From positions 124,001 through 188,000 of the forward strand of contig OENT01000062.1 in assembly GCA_900239685.1 (NCBI GenBank): a DNA stretch of 64,000 nt, read 5' to 3'. The stretch comes from Rotaria macrura. Its lineage: Eukaryota > Rotifera > Eurotatoria > Philodinida > Philodinidae. A program made the position numbers and the translations under genes. Positions 1 through 10,968 of the stretch are shown piece after piece (the first letter of the stretch is position 1; the number at the start of each line of letters is the position of its first letter). The notes beneath the pieces are model-generated. The model was not told the origin of the DNA. It saw only the letters and a program-made list of their open reading frames with translations, and ran no database searches.

Positions 1-140
1 AATAGATGAAGATTTTCATCTTTTCTCCTTTCATTTTTAACTATGAGCCTTAGCTATGATATACCACAACGGTACATATGATTTTTGTTTATTTATTTAA
101 CTATTTTTTCCTCTAAAATCAATTTTTATTGATTATCCAG

Positions 141-388
141 AACAGTATAGCGTGTTGTACACAGTCGATCGTGGTACTGACGATCAACACAATTTCTTTG
201 TTGAATGCAATCTTCAACTCACTGTCAATGAGCATGAACGTCAATTACAGTATTATTATAAACGACATATGAACATCGTCATTTCAGATACGAATACAAC
301 TAATATATGTGATCGAGTATTGGTTAAACTTCGACGAATTTACTCTCGCAAATGGAGCTGTGACTCGCCCATTTATCAAAAATTTCAA
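141..388 (+). CDS. para: Sodium channel exon: end of the domain I-II linker
   Basis: The acceptor is CAG at 138-140 and the donor GTATGT at 389. The reading frame gives about 82 residues, ending in [12 protein letters not shown]. That matches the short stretch just before domain II S1 in sodium channels, where a W-x-C-x-S-P-x-W pattern precedes the first helix. It joins in phase 0 to the next exon at 1951 ([14 protein letters not shown]). The intron between them is 1562 bp. The upstream part of this exon ([12 protein letters not shown] and onward) is cytoplasmic linker that I cannot align to a family from memory. The exon starts one base into a codon, so a further upstream exon must exist. 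Confidence 0.75.
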
Positions 389-3300
389 GTATGTTATATT
401 AAATATAATTTGTCGATTCGACATCGTAGAAATATAATGGTTCATACTAAAGTTACGCCACCAGTTTTGTTTGTAGAATATTTGAATTAGAGCAGTGCAT
501 TTTGTGAAACATACGAAGTATTTGAAGATTAATTTGTCTGTCAAATTTTGGTATGCAGGGCCTATGTCTTAAGATAACTTTCACTCGCGTACATTGATAA
601 ATAATCACTTTTATTAACACCATTAAAATTTGTAACAAATTACATGTACTTGGAAAACATTTAGAGTCATAGAATTAATGTAACTAGGTGTGCTAAAGAA
701 TCATTTCATGCCGTAAAAATGTCACAACCCTCATGGTACGCAAGTAACTAATGCTAGAGATGAGTTCAAAAAGCGTCACAGTTCGAATTCCTTTTCACGA
801 AGCGCACAAAACAAAACACCACTTTCAACAAATCTGAGTTGTTATTGAATGAATCGGAAGAGCCTAAAATTTTCAACTGATCATATTAACAGTTGGACCA
901 TTTTGTTCAGAACAGAAGTCTGCGTTTCACTTTATGCATACTTACAAAACCAAGACCGAACCGAACTTCGCGAGTTTGTATTTATTTAAAAGAACGAACT
1001 AATGATCTTGTCAAAATCATTACTCAATGAAGTGAAAATTTCTGTATGCTTTGCCGTATAATAGTTGTATATTTGACATCGATGTTCATAGATGCGTACT
1101 TACAAGAATTACTTGATCTGTTCCGAAAAATAACGAATGACAGATCAATATTTCAGTGGATGTCAATCTTCTGGAATTTAAGCTGACATAAAATCCTATC
1201 TTAAAAGACACTGATGCATGCCAGTTTTGTACAGAATTATATTTTCCATCACATACGATCGACAATGTATTGTTTAAGCATCGTTCTGTATGTACAAGGT
1301 GCAAACTAGAGAAGGGTGATGGTTTATGAAATCCAGATTAGATGTTACCGGTATAAGTGCATGCAATAAGTTTTGCAATTTCTCTGTGAAAGTGACTTCT
1401 TTATAGCGTGTAGGGTGGGGAAAATATCTGTTATCTAATCAACAAGATGATCCAATGAAAACTGTTATTCATAAATAGTTAACATGTTTTACTTCCAAAT
1501 TATTCAAGGAAGTTCATTATTTTAACTAAGGTTGTTAACAGTTATATGAGAGATGTCATGATACATTCTTCATATTTTTGTTAGCATCATCACTCATGTC
1601 TTACACTTATTCACATTATCTTCATTTGCGTTTACGATTGTCGAGGGCAACTGTCCATTATCAGGAATAAGAATACATATGTGTCTCGTGCAAATCTATT
1701 AAGCTACGTGTTGTTTTTTGCAACTAGAGACCATTAGTTTTCTTCTGGTTCGAATCACATGAGAAGTATCTGTTGTTATAGTTCTATTCGTATGGTAATT
1801 GTGAATTGTTCGTATAAAATTCTAAAGATATTGTTTTCGTCAATGACAATCGACCTATTCAATCGAGAGTACACCTCGTTTAAAGACATGTCGATACTTT
1901 CTATTGATGACAAACACATACCATAGTCCTAGATATTTTTTTTTTCGTAGGATATTGTTACTCTATTTATATTTGATGCATTTGTTGATTTATTTATTAC
2001 TATATGCATTATATTAAATACATTATTTATGGCACTTGATCAGCCGTTTCAAAGTGAAAAAATGACACGATTTTTAACAACTGGTAATTATGTATTTACA
2101 ACAATATTTACAGCTGAATCTGTACTAAAAATAATTGCATTGACGCCAGCTAAATTTATAAAAAATGGATGGAATGTATTTGATTTGTTAATCGTTTCGG
2201 TTAGTCTGCTTGAATTAGGTCTTTCGAATGTAAAAGGATTAAGTGTTTTACGTTCATTTCGATTGGTAAGTAGTTGTCATGAAGTATGTCTCATGTTTAT
2301 ACATGCTGATGTATGCATGTCTATCTAGTTACGTGTATTTAAATTGGCTAAATCTTGGCAAACATTGAATCGTCTTATGTCTATTATTGGTAAATCATTG
2401 GGAGCTCTAGGAAATTTAACATTGGTTCTCATCATAATAATATTTATTTTTGCTGTTATGGGCATGCAGGTAAACTTTATGAAATTTTATATAAATTTAT
2501 TATCAATCATTAATAGTTATTTGGTGAAAAATATGCTGATAAATTTGGTAAAGATATGCCAAGATGGAATTTTTTTGACTTTTTTCATGCATTCATGTAA
2601 GTTCATTCGCTAATTTTAAACAATGATTTTCTCCTTTTTCTTTTTATTAAATTCTCAAGGATTGTTTTTCGTGTATTATGTGGTGAATGGATTGAATCAA
2701 TGTGGGTATGTCTTGAATGTGCTGGATGGCCATGTGTACCATTTTTTCTATTAACATTCGTCATTGGTAATCTTGTGGTACGTCATATGTATTTTGAAAC
2801 TGTCTTTTTTAATTAACAGAAATGATCTTAGTTATCATTTTATTCATAGAATAGAACTGTCATAGTTGCGATGATTATTTAGAGATGAATAAAAGTATTG
2901 TAGACATCTTTTTAATCATTGTGACACGTTTCGTAAACTCACTTCACATGATCAGTCAAAAAACCGTTTAGAAAAATAAAAAAACGAAGACAACAACAAA
3001 GGAACATGTGGTAATCGTTCAACAATAAAACTGATCAGATTTACTAGTTTTTGCTCTCGCTACATGAAATCGATCGTACGTGATAATGTGGTGTGAGTTT
3101 AAATATGTTCTTCGTCTACACCCGTATTTAAATTAATAGACAGCATAGATAATTAGAGCACATTGAGACTAAGATTTTTTGAGTCCGGACTCGATTAGTT
3201 CCATTCAAGATTTCTACTGACGTTTCGTCCTTTTTACTTGAAGATTGGTGACCGAGAAATGAGGGTGATCTTAAAAGATCGCAAAATTTGTAATCAATGA

Positions 3301-6300
3301 AATGTTTTATAGGGAACGGTGAAATACATGATATTCGTTGAAAGGAGGCTCGAAACTTTGGTCACACAAAAGACGTCGCTATTACCTATTCATAGCTACT
3401 ATTTATGAAGAGATTGATGTGACTACACGATCCAATCTGCATCCTTTGATTACACTCATTTAATATGTGTATCACAGATAATAGGCCCCTTTAATTTTGC
3501 TGGATGGTGATTTAAAAAATATGACACCTTCAATCATACATAGACATTTCATGAACAGTCCTGTAAAACGTCACTGTAATCTGAAGAGATTTTATCACTA
3601 TCCTAATTTTGAGAGCTAATTGATTGAGTCTGATGAATACTCTCTTTTCTAAATATATACGATCAACGATTTAGTTCCAAATATTTTATGAATTTCACTA
3701 CTACAAGCAAGTATCAAAAACCATTCTTATTTGTGTGCTTCAAATCTTTGAATTATAATGAGTATACCCTCTTAGAACGAAGTGCACCCTATTAACTGTG
3801 TCTGAGATGAACGCTCTGCTCATATACACTGAAAATATTTCTGTGAAAAGATAGTATCATCAAGATATTTTGATGAGACAACTTTTAGATCTCTATCGTT
3901 TTAAAATTCAAAGATTTTCATTAACCATATTAAAAGAGATTAAAATTTGTAAAGATAATTTTATCTTGCATAGAATTTGTTGTTCTTTCTACCCAAAAGC
4001 AATTATCATCTCGAATTAATTAACCTGCTTTTAAAATCCAGAACATGTTTGAATTCTTAAAGTTGATGGACATCGATTGGACATTCTTAGATCCTGTTTA
4101 CAAATTTCTCGACACGATTAACTCCTTTATCGAAATAGTACATAGTTGATTCCGATCGAAAAAAGATCATGACTTAAAAATGACCGATTTTATCCGATTT
4201 GAACTTGAGCTCGACAATGCAATAGAAATACTTTCATGCTAAAATTTTGTGAAATTATTTTGTTACAACCATCCGCGTGAACTTTGATTCTCGGTTTAAA
4301 AATGTTCAACCAATTCGTTAAAGGTTGGAAAATTCTTTGATCCGATGAAATCTTCCATAGTTAGTGGTAGTTCTACATTGCATGAATTATATTGAGATCA
4401 GTTCTAGGAAGATAACAATGTTTAGTGCATAGTACTGATGAAAAACTTTCTAATTTTTCTATATTAATAGATATTAAATTTATTTTTGGCACTTCTACTT
4501 GCATCATTTGGTTCGGATGTTCTAACGGAAAAAGAAGACGAAGAAAATAAAATTGCTGAAGCCATTGATCGTATTCAACGATTTTTTCATTTTGTAACTA
4601 AATTTATTTTTCGTTTGTTTGGTCAAAAAAAACCGAGACAACAGAAAACTCCTATGGAAAATCATACTGATGATACGGTAGGTCTATAATCGAATTTCTT
4701 AAATTATTTTTTATCATTTAATTCAATTGTTTTCTTCTTTCACTAGTCACTTGCTGCTGCACATGAATCAATTAATCACCTTTCTCCATCTATATCATAT
4801 CAATTGAAAGAATCAAATACGTCAATAGTTCCAATTAATAATCAATCTATACTCGATGAAAACACTGGAATTCAATCAATAGATAATACTTCTGTACCAC
4901 CTCCTCCAACATGGCAAAGTCGTCATATACCACCCGATTGTTGTCCTAGAATGATATCAAAGCAGTTTTCTTGTTGTGCTAAGTGTATTCCAAAAATTAT
5001 TCAACAACGTTGGACATATTGTCGTAGTCTAGCTCATTGTTTTGTTGAACATAGTCTTTTTGAATGGTTTATTATTATAAGTATATTAGCTAGCAGTACA
5101 AGTTTAGTAAGTTGATTAGAGATAACAAGAAATCAATGAGGAGAATCGCTTTGTTTATTGTTCTTTTTTTTATACAAAGGCTTTAGAAGACATACATACA
5201 CGGCAACAAGAAACATTTTCGAAATTTTTAGCTTTATTCGATAAGATTTTTACAGTTGTATTTACGATTGAGTTACTATTAAAATGGTTTGCATATGGAA
5301 TAAAAGATTATTTTACAAATGGTTGGAATAGATTAGATTTTATTATTGTTGCTGTTAGTGTTCTTGGTACTGGTCTTGATTTGTTTGGTGTAGCTGATAT
5401 TCCAGCATTTAAATCCATGAGAACATTGAGAGCTTTACGTCCATTAAAAGCACTGTCAAGATTCGAAGGCATTCGGGTATGAAAATAGATGATTAAATTT
5501 GTTTATATTTTGTTTTCATGCTTAAATAGGTTGTTGTTAATGCATTGTTTGGTGCCATACCAGCAATATTTAATGTTTTACTTGTTTGTCTTGTATTTTG
5601 GTTGATATTTTCAATTATGGGTGTACAATTGTTTGGTGGAAAATTTTATAAATGCGTCTATGTTGGTACACATACTCGTGTTAATATATCAGAAAACGTA
5701 ACCAATAAACCGGATTGTTTAAATAGAAATTTTACATGGGAAAATTCTCGAATTAATTTTGATAATGTTCTTAGTGGCTATTTGGCTTTATTTCAAGTTG
5801 TAAGTGTTGAGTTATGACAGTGAAGATATTATGAATCAAACCCTTTTTTAAAGAGAAATCAGAGTTTTCAAATTTTAAATTACCATGGTTCCTTCAAAAC
5901 TCATCTGAATAAGATCTAGATAATTATTTACATTGAATATATAATGTATACATCATCTTCAGACTTTTCAACTAAAACATGAATGACAACACTGCTCATT
6001 GGTATCCACTAGGTCGTCACGTATCTCATCTAATAACTATGATAAATGTTCTAGATCAATGATTACACCATACACGATTAGGACTGTGACTCTAGGAGAT
6101 ACTCCATCTGAATTATGCTTCGCGTTGCTCGGTTGATCTTACTGGCTGTACTACTGTTACTATCACGAAAAGACATACTTCTAGTAAAAGATGACCTTTA
6201 TATTCTTTTGAAAATACCTTATCGTCTGATAGTCTCATCCCAGCCAAGTGCCATTTGTTATTCTCAAATATGTGCGAGTCATTGAACGATCAGGCTTTTT

Positions 6301-9300
6301 AAAAATCCTGTTCACTCACATCTCTAGTTGAGAGTAATTTCTGTAAGAAAAGAATAGCACATCAGAATGCGTTGTGTGACGCTTTCAGAAATTCCTGCGC
6401 GTTTCCGTGCTCTCGTAAAAATTCGGCAGATATTCATTTTTTCATGATTTTATTGAGGATAGTTCATCAGTCTAGTTTCTAACGTGCCCACATTTCTACA
6501 GAGGAGCTAATCTAGGATTTCATAATTTCGTCACAGAATTATTTGCCTATGCATAACTTCAGATCGAAAATCGTTATGTTAGTTTTTTTCATGTTCTTGA
6601 TGGAAATCATACTATGAGAATTTCAAGTATACGTTGGAATACGATATTTTCGTTCTGAAAATGTAACTCCATACATTTTCATCTTCTCTTCCTACAGAAA
6701 GTATTCGTGATCGACTTATTTTTCACTTTACTTTACTTTTGTGGTCAATCACGTATGATTCTTGACCACAACTATCGAATGATAAGACAGTTTCAGAAGA
6801 ATTTAACGACCACCTGTGACTAATAATCTTTCCGAACCAAAATCTATCTCCATATCATCGGCATTTATGAATTAACGAAAGAACCCCTTTTGTTGACATC
6901 ATTTCCTCTGATTCAATAGGCGAATGGAACTTCTTTTTTAGTCACTTCTATTATTGAGTGTTCTAATCGTAAAATCTATGAGACGCTGTAGTTAAGATCA
7001 CAAAGTATTCAACTATATAATCAATAGTTTCAGATAGATCAAAGATTTTTTCGACAATTTGTTCCCATTCAACGAATGGAAATCTAACATTGACTATGCA
7101 AGTCTCTAATTGCGTTTTACATATACGCGGATCTAACAGTTAATTGGTCTTAAAACTTTATCCTAAGAATATTTCCATGACTGTTCCAACTGTAGCATAC
7201 AATTTTTGCTCATTTGTTTTTCTTTCATACAGGCAACTTTCAAAGGTTGGGTTGAAATAATGGCTGATGCAACTGATGCAAAAGATGTATGTAACTCTTT
7301 CTTTGTGTTTCTTTCTATATCTTTGTATTCTTCATTTCTTTCCAATGTAATTTTTCAGATGGACGTACAGCCTGAATATGAAACTAATGTATATGTTCTT
7401 CTTTATTTTGTTTTATTTATTATATTTGGTTCATTTTTTACTCTAAACTTATTTATTGGTGTTGTTATTGATAATTTCAATCAACAAAAACGAATAGTAA
7501 ATTTTCTCTATTCATCTAATTATGATAAAAAAATTGCATCCATTTTAGTTAGGAGCTGAAGATTCATTAAATATGTTTATGACTGAAGATCAAAAGAAAT
7601 ATTACAATGCGATGAAGAAAATGGGTAATAAAAAGCCTACTAAAGCATTACCAAGGCCAAGAGTAATTATTTTTCAAAGTAATGAAATTCATATGACAAT
7701 TTTCTATTTGTTGTAGTTTGCTGTTGGAAGATTTCTTTTTGATTTGACAACAAATCAAAAATTTGATATATTTATCATGATATGTATATTTTTTAATATG
7801 CTTTGTATGTGTCTCGAACATCATAATCAAAGTGAAACGTTCGATTATGTTCTTGGACATATTAATACTTTTTTCGTCACCATGTAAGTTAATAATCGAC
7901 AACAAATTCGTAAACTAATACAATAGAATAGATGTACGGGCCTTGTCACTCTTCAAGTTAGATAAGCAATTTTCGTTTATTAAATTAAAAAATTTGAATA
8001 AAGTCTCTCGAATGTCCGACGTACACTAATGATGACTGGACAGATTGTCGTATGAAGAAAACGTTCCAACATTTCATAGTTTTACCTATATCTACAATAA
8101 CTCTCAAATTCCATATTCACATCTAAGAAGCTAGACGATGCATATAAAACCTAACGATAATAATGTATGTAGGAATTTTCAAACGATTAAGACTACGTAT
8201 TAGTGATATAAGTATTACTAAAATATTTATGTTTTGTATCGGATCAATGGAAAAGGCTTATATTTTGAAATATTCATGTCTTTCATTCGTGCTAAATCCA
8301 AGACTTCTGAAAATTTTCATGCAAGCTACTCTAGTTAAGACTTTGATAAAAATGAAGTTTCATAAAAAATTTCGAAAATATATTTTGTTTTAGAAAATCA
8401 GGTTCCTGCAGAGATATTTCTCTAAAATCTTTATATCTCAGTCGAATCGCAATATTGGCTCATAGCTACTTAGAGACTATTCTAGTCAGTAGGTCTCCAG
8501 ATCGAATGATTCCATTATTAGATAAGTCACATGTTTAGTGAACAAAGAATTCGCTGTTTCAACATACTTATATTGTTCTAGTAGTTATACAACACGAGTT
8601 TAAATGCATAGTTTCACCCTTATGAGAAAAAGAGTGTCTATATCGACTTTTACAAACGAAAGTCATCGATTCTATACAACTGTAATGTGTATATAGAACG
8701 AAAAGGTTACCGATCATACATGCCCATAAAATTAAAAACTAGAATAGAAACTATGATTTTTAAGATTCATCGAATAATCTATAGAATCTATTCAATATTC
8801 ACACTCATTTAGATTTACTATTGAATGTGTTATGAAATTAATTGCATTGAATTTTAAATATTTTACTATTCCATGGAATGTATTTGATTTTGTCATTGTC
8901 ATTGCATCAATTCTGGGTACGCGTCATAGTTCTTTTTCTCATTCATTTGTACTAACTACATTATCTTTTTCTAGGACAAACATTAGGAGAAATAATGGCA
9001 AAGTTCTTTGTGAATCCAACATTATTACGTGTTGTTCGTGTTGCACGTGTTGGAAGAATATTACGTCTTGTGAAAGGTTCGATTCAATAGACGTTAATAA
9101 ATTGAAAACATTTCAAAGTTTCTATCTTTACTTCAGGAGCAAAAGGTATTCGAACGTTACTTTTTGCATTAGTTGTTTCCATGCCTGCTTTATTAAACGT
9201 TGGTCTTCTTCTTTTTCTTGTGATGTTTATCTATTCCATATTTGGCATGTCATTTTTTGCCTATGTAAGAAAGTCAGCTGGTATCACAGATTTATTTAAT

Positions 9301-10968
9301 TTTGAAACATTTCCTAATTCAATGATTGTACTTTTTCAAATGTGTACAACTGCCGGTTGGTCTGGTGTTTTCCAAGCCTTAACAAATGATCAACCACCAG
9401 ATTGTGATCCAACTTTAAGGACACCATCGAATAAAGGTGATTGTGGTGATACGGCTATAGCAATTCCATTTATTATTACTTACGTTATAATTACTTCTCT
9501 GGTTGTGGTAAGAGTTCGTAGAATTTTATTTTAAAATTTTCGAATGGGTGTTTCATTAAGAAACGGTGTCTCACTAGTATTTTGTTTAAAATATATCAGT
9601 CGAGTTTTGTTCATTTGATGTCAGTGTTGTCTTTGGAAAGATATTTCATTTATTCCTCGGCAGAGTACCGTTTTTGTTTTATATTCGATGACAACATCGC
9701 GTAGAAATGATACAACATGTAAACGCTGTTTTTGTCGAGCCACTGCAGCTCACTCGACTTTGGTAACGAGTCCTTTTCAAATCTAGTAGTCTCATGGATT
9801 TAAATAAGTACTACTTCTAAGTGAGCACTCCTGAAAGTTCAAGTCGTTCTAATCAAGATCAATCATTCAAAGGGCAACGTGCAGATAATACTCGAAGTCG
9901 TAGATCATTCTTGAGGCTTCTTTGAACATTAGTACCGGAAATATCAAATATTTACGGTTTCGTTTTTGAGAATATATTATTTTTCGTTAATTCGACCGTC
10001 TTTTGATTTTTTTTCCAATTGTTGCAATCTGTTACTAGTTGAAAGACGAATGGCTACATACTTCCATCATCTTTTTCGTAAGTTGTCAGTACCAGCTTCT
10101 GCTTGTCGTCACTTTTCATTACCTATAGAATAGAGACAACATAGGCAGGTGTAAAATACATGTCAAGGTGTTGTAGAAAAAACATTGAATAAGAAATTTT
10201 TCAAAAGAAAATCTATTGCAAAAAGCAAAAATCAACCGATACATTAAAGAAATGCAAACATTCGCGCTATTTTTGTCCTACAAGCTAATTCCATATAAAC
10301 ATTTAGGTAAATATGTATATTGCTGTCATATTAGAAAATTTTTCTCAAGCACAAGAAGATGTGCAGCAAGTAATTATATGAAGAGAAAGGGAGACATAAG
10401 TTTAATTTCTAATTTTTCTACTAAGGGGTTAACCGATGATGATTATGATATGTATTATGAAAAATGGCAACAATTAGATCCATCAGGCTCGCAATTTATA
10501 CGTTACGACCAATTATCCGACTTTGTCGATGATCTCGAGCCACCATTACGTATTTCGAAACCAAATAATTTAGCACTTGTTGCTATGAATTTACCAATAT
10601 GTGACAATGATCTTATGCATTGTGTCGATATACTTGATGGTCTTACAAAATATTTTCTTGGTACACTTGATACACATGTAGCAAATATTGATGCTGAAGC
10701 ACCCGTTGATATAAAAAAAGATCGTCCTAAAGATTATCATCCTGTAACAACAACGATGCAACGCCGTCGTGAACTGTATTTAAGTCGAATGGGTTTAAGA
10801 GGCTTTCGAACTAATGTTAAACGACGTCGGAACGAACGCAAAACTCGAGAATCAATAGTTGAAAAATCTAAAATGGATAAACCGATTGAATCAAAGAACT
10901 TTAAAAAGGCACTATTAGTATCAGATGGTAATCTTCATCATAAAAAAGGCGTAAGAAAACCAAAATGA
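141..10968 (+). CDS. para: Voltage-gated sodium channel alpha subunit (Nav/para type), 3' part, 5' end outside window
   Basis: This is the pore-forming alpha subunit that carries the fast sodium current of action potentials in excitable cells. I read 18 exons: 141-388, 1951-2265, 2329-2469, 2517-2596, 2660-2777, 4471-4677, 4747-5106, 5180-5476, 5530-5799, 7233-7286, 7359-7496, 7549-7662, 7717-7883, 8813-8916, 8975-9076, 9137-9507, 10307-10369, 10426-10968. Reading frame is kept across every junction, giving about 1230 residues, against roughly 2000 in complete family members. Domain I lies upstream of the window. The visible selectivity residues are E in CGEWIE (domain II), K in TFKGW (domain III) and A in TAGW (domain IV), which is the sodium-type DEKA pattern minus its first residue. 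The III-IV linker carries MFM. Five introns exceed 0.79 kb and the rest are about 50-75 bp. A NALCN or calcium channel is excluded by the K and A filter residues. Confidence 0.96.
1951..2777 (+). CDS. para: Sodium channel domain II (S1-S6), four exons
   Basis: Exons 1951-2265, 2329-2469, 2517-2596 and 2660-2777 encode S1 ([19 protein letters not shown]), the S4 voltage sensor (LSVLRSFRL then [10 protein letters not shown]), S5 ([19 protein letters not shown]), the pore helix and filter ([13 protein letters not shown]) and the start of S6 (TFVIGNLV). The E of CGEW is the second DEKA position. Introns inside the domain are only 47-63 bp. The 1693 bp intron after 2777 interrupts S6, which resumes at 4471 with [13 protein letters not shown]. 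Confidence 0.95.
4471..7496 (+). CDS. para: Sodium channel II-III linker and domain III, six exons
   Basis: Exons 4471-4677, 4747-5106, 5180-5476, 5530-5799, 7233-7286 and 7359-7496. The first finishes domain II S6 and enters a short II-III linker, about 150 residues and much shorter than in vertebrate channels. Domain III shows S1 ([16 protein letters not shown]), S4 ([20 protein letters not shown]), S5 ([20 protein letters not shown]), the turret with N-glycosylation sequons (NIS, NVT, NFT), the filter lysine in [10 protein letters not shown] and S6 ([21 protein letters not shown]). A 1433 bp intron splits the pore between FQV and ATFKGW. Confidence 0.95.
7549..7662 (+). CDS. para: Sodium channel fast-inactivation linker exon (MFM motif)
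   Basis: This 38-codon exon lies between domains III and IV. It carries [16 protein letters not shown], the inactivation particle that plugs the pore. Vertebrate channels have IFM at the same place; the M-F-M form is the one known from arthropod para channels. The acceptor used is the first of two overlapping AG sites (7547-7548), because the second would break the frame. Confidence 0.95.
7717..10369 (+). CDS. para: Sodium channel domain IV and S6 end, five exons
   Basis: Exons 7717-7883, 8813-8916, 8975-9076, 9137-9507 and 10307-10369. S4 reads [22 protein letters not shown], with arginines spaced every third residue. The filter alanine sits in [11 protein letters not shown]. The S6 segment spans the junction at 9507/10307 (SLVV then [18 protein letters not shown]). 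Intron lengths are 929, 58, 60 and 799 bp. The donor at 9077 (GTTCGA) is weak but is the only one that keeps frame with the next exon. Confidence 0.94.
10426..10968 (+). CDS. para: Sodium channel cytoplasmic C-terminus
   Basis: The last exon opens with [19 protein letters not shown], the EF-hand-like region of the family, and runs through [21 protein letters not shown] and [15 protein letters not shown] to a TGA at 10966-10968. The usual calmodulin-binding IQ helix should follow the [13 protein letters not shown] stretch. Here the sequence is [18 protein letters not shown] and has no recognisable IQxxxR core. The tail after that is short, lysine/arginine-rich and ends in GVRKPK. Confidence 0.93.
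   Translation, partial: GLTDDDYDMYYEKWQQLDPSGSQFIRYDQLSDFVDDLEPPLRISKPNNLALVAMNLPICDNDLMHCVDILDGLTKYFLGTLDTHVANIDAEAPVDIKKDRPKDYHPVTTTMQRRRELYLSRMGLRGFRTNVKRRRNERKTRESIVEKSKMDKPIESKNFKKALLVSDGNLHHKKGVRKPK

Noticed and set aside
1742-1760. GGTTCGAATCA, resembling a tRNA B box
   Set aside because: No A box, acceptor-stem pairing or cloverleaf fits around it; it lies in a sodium channel intron.
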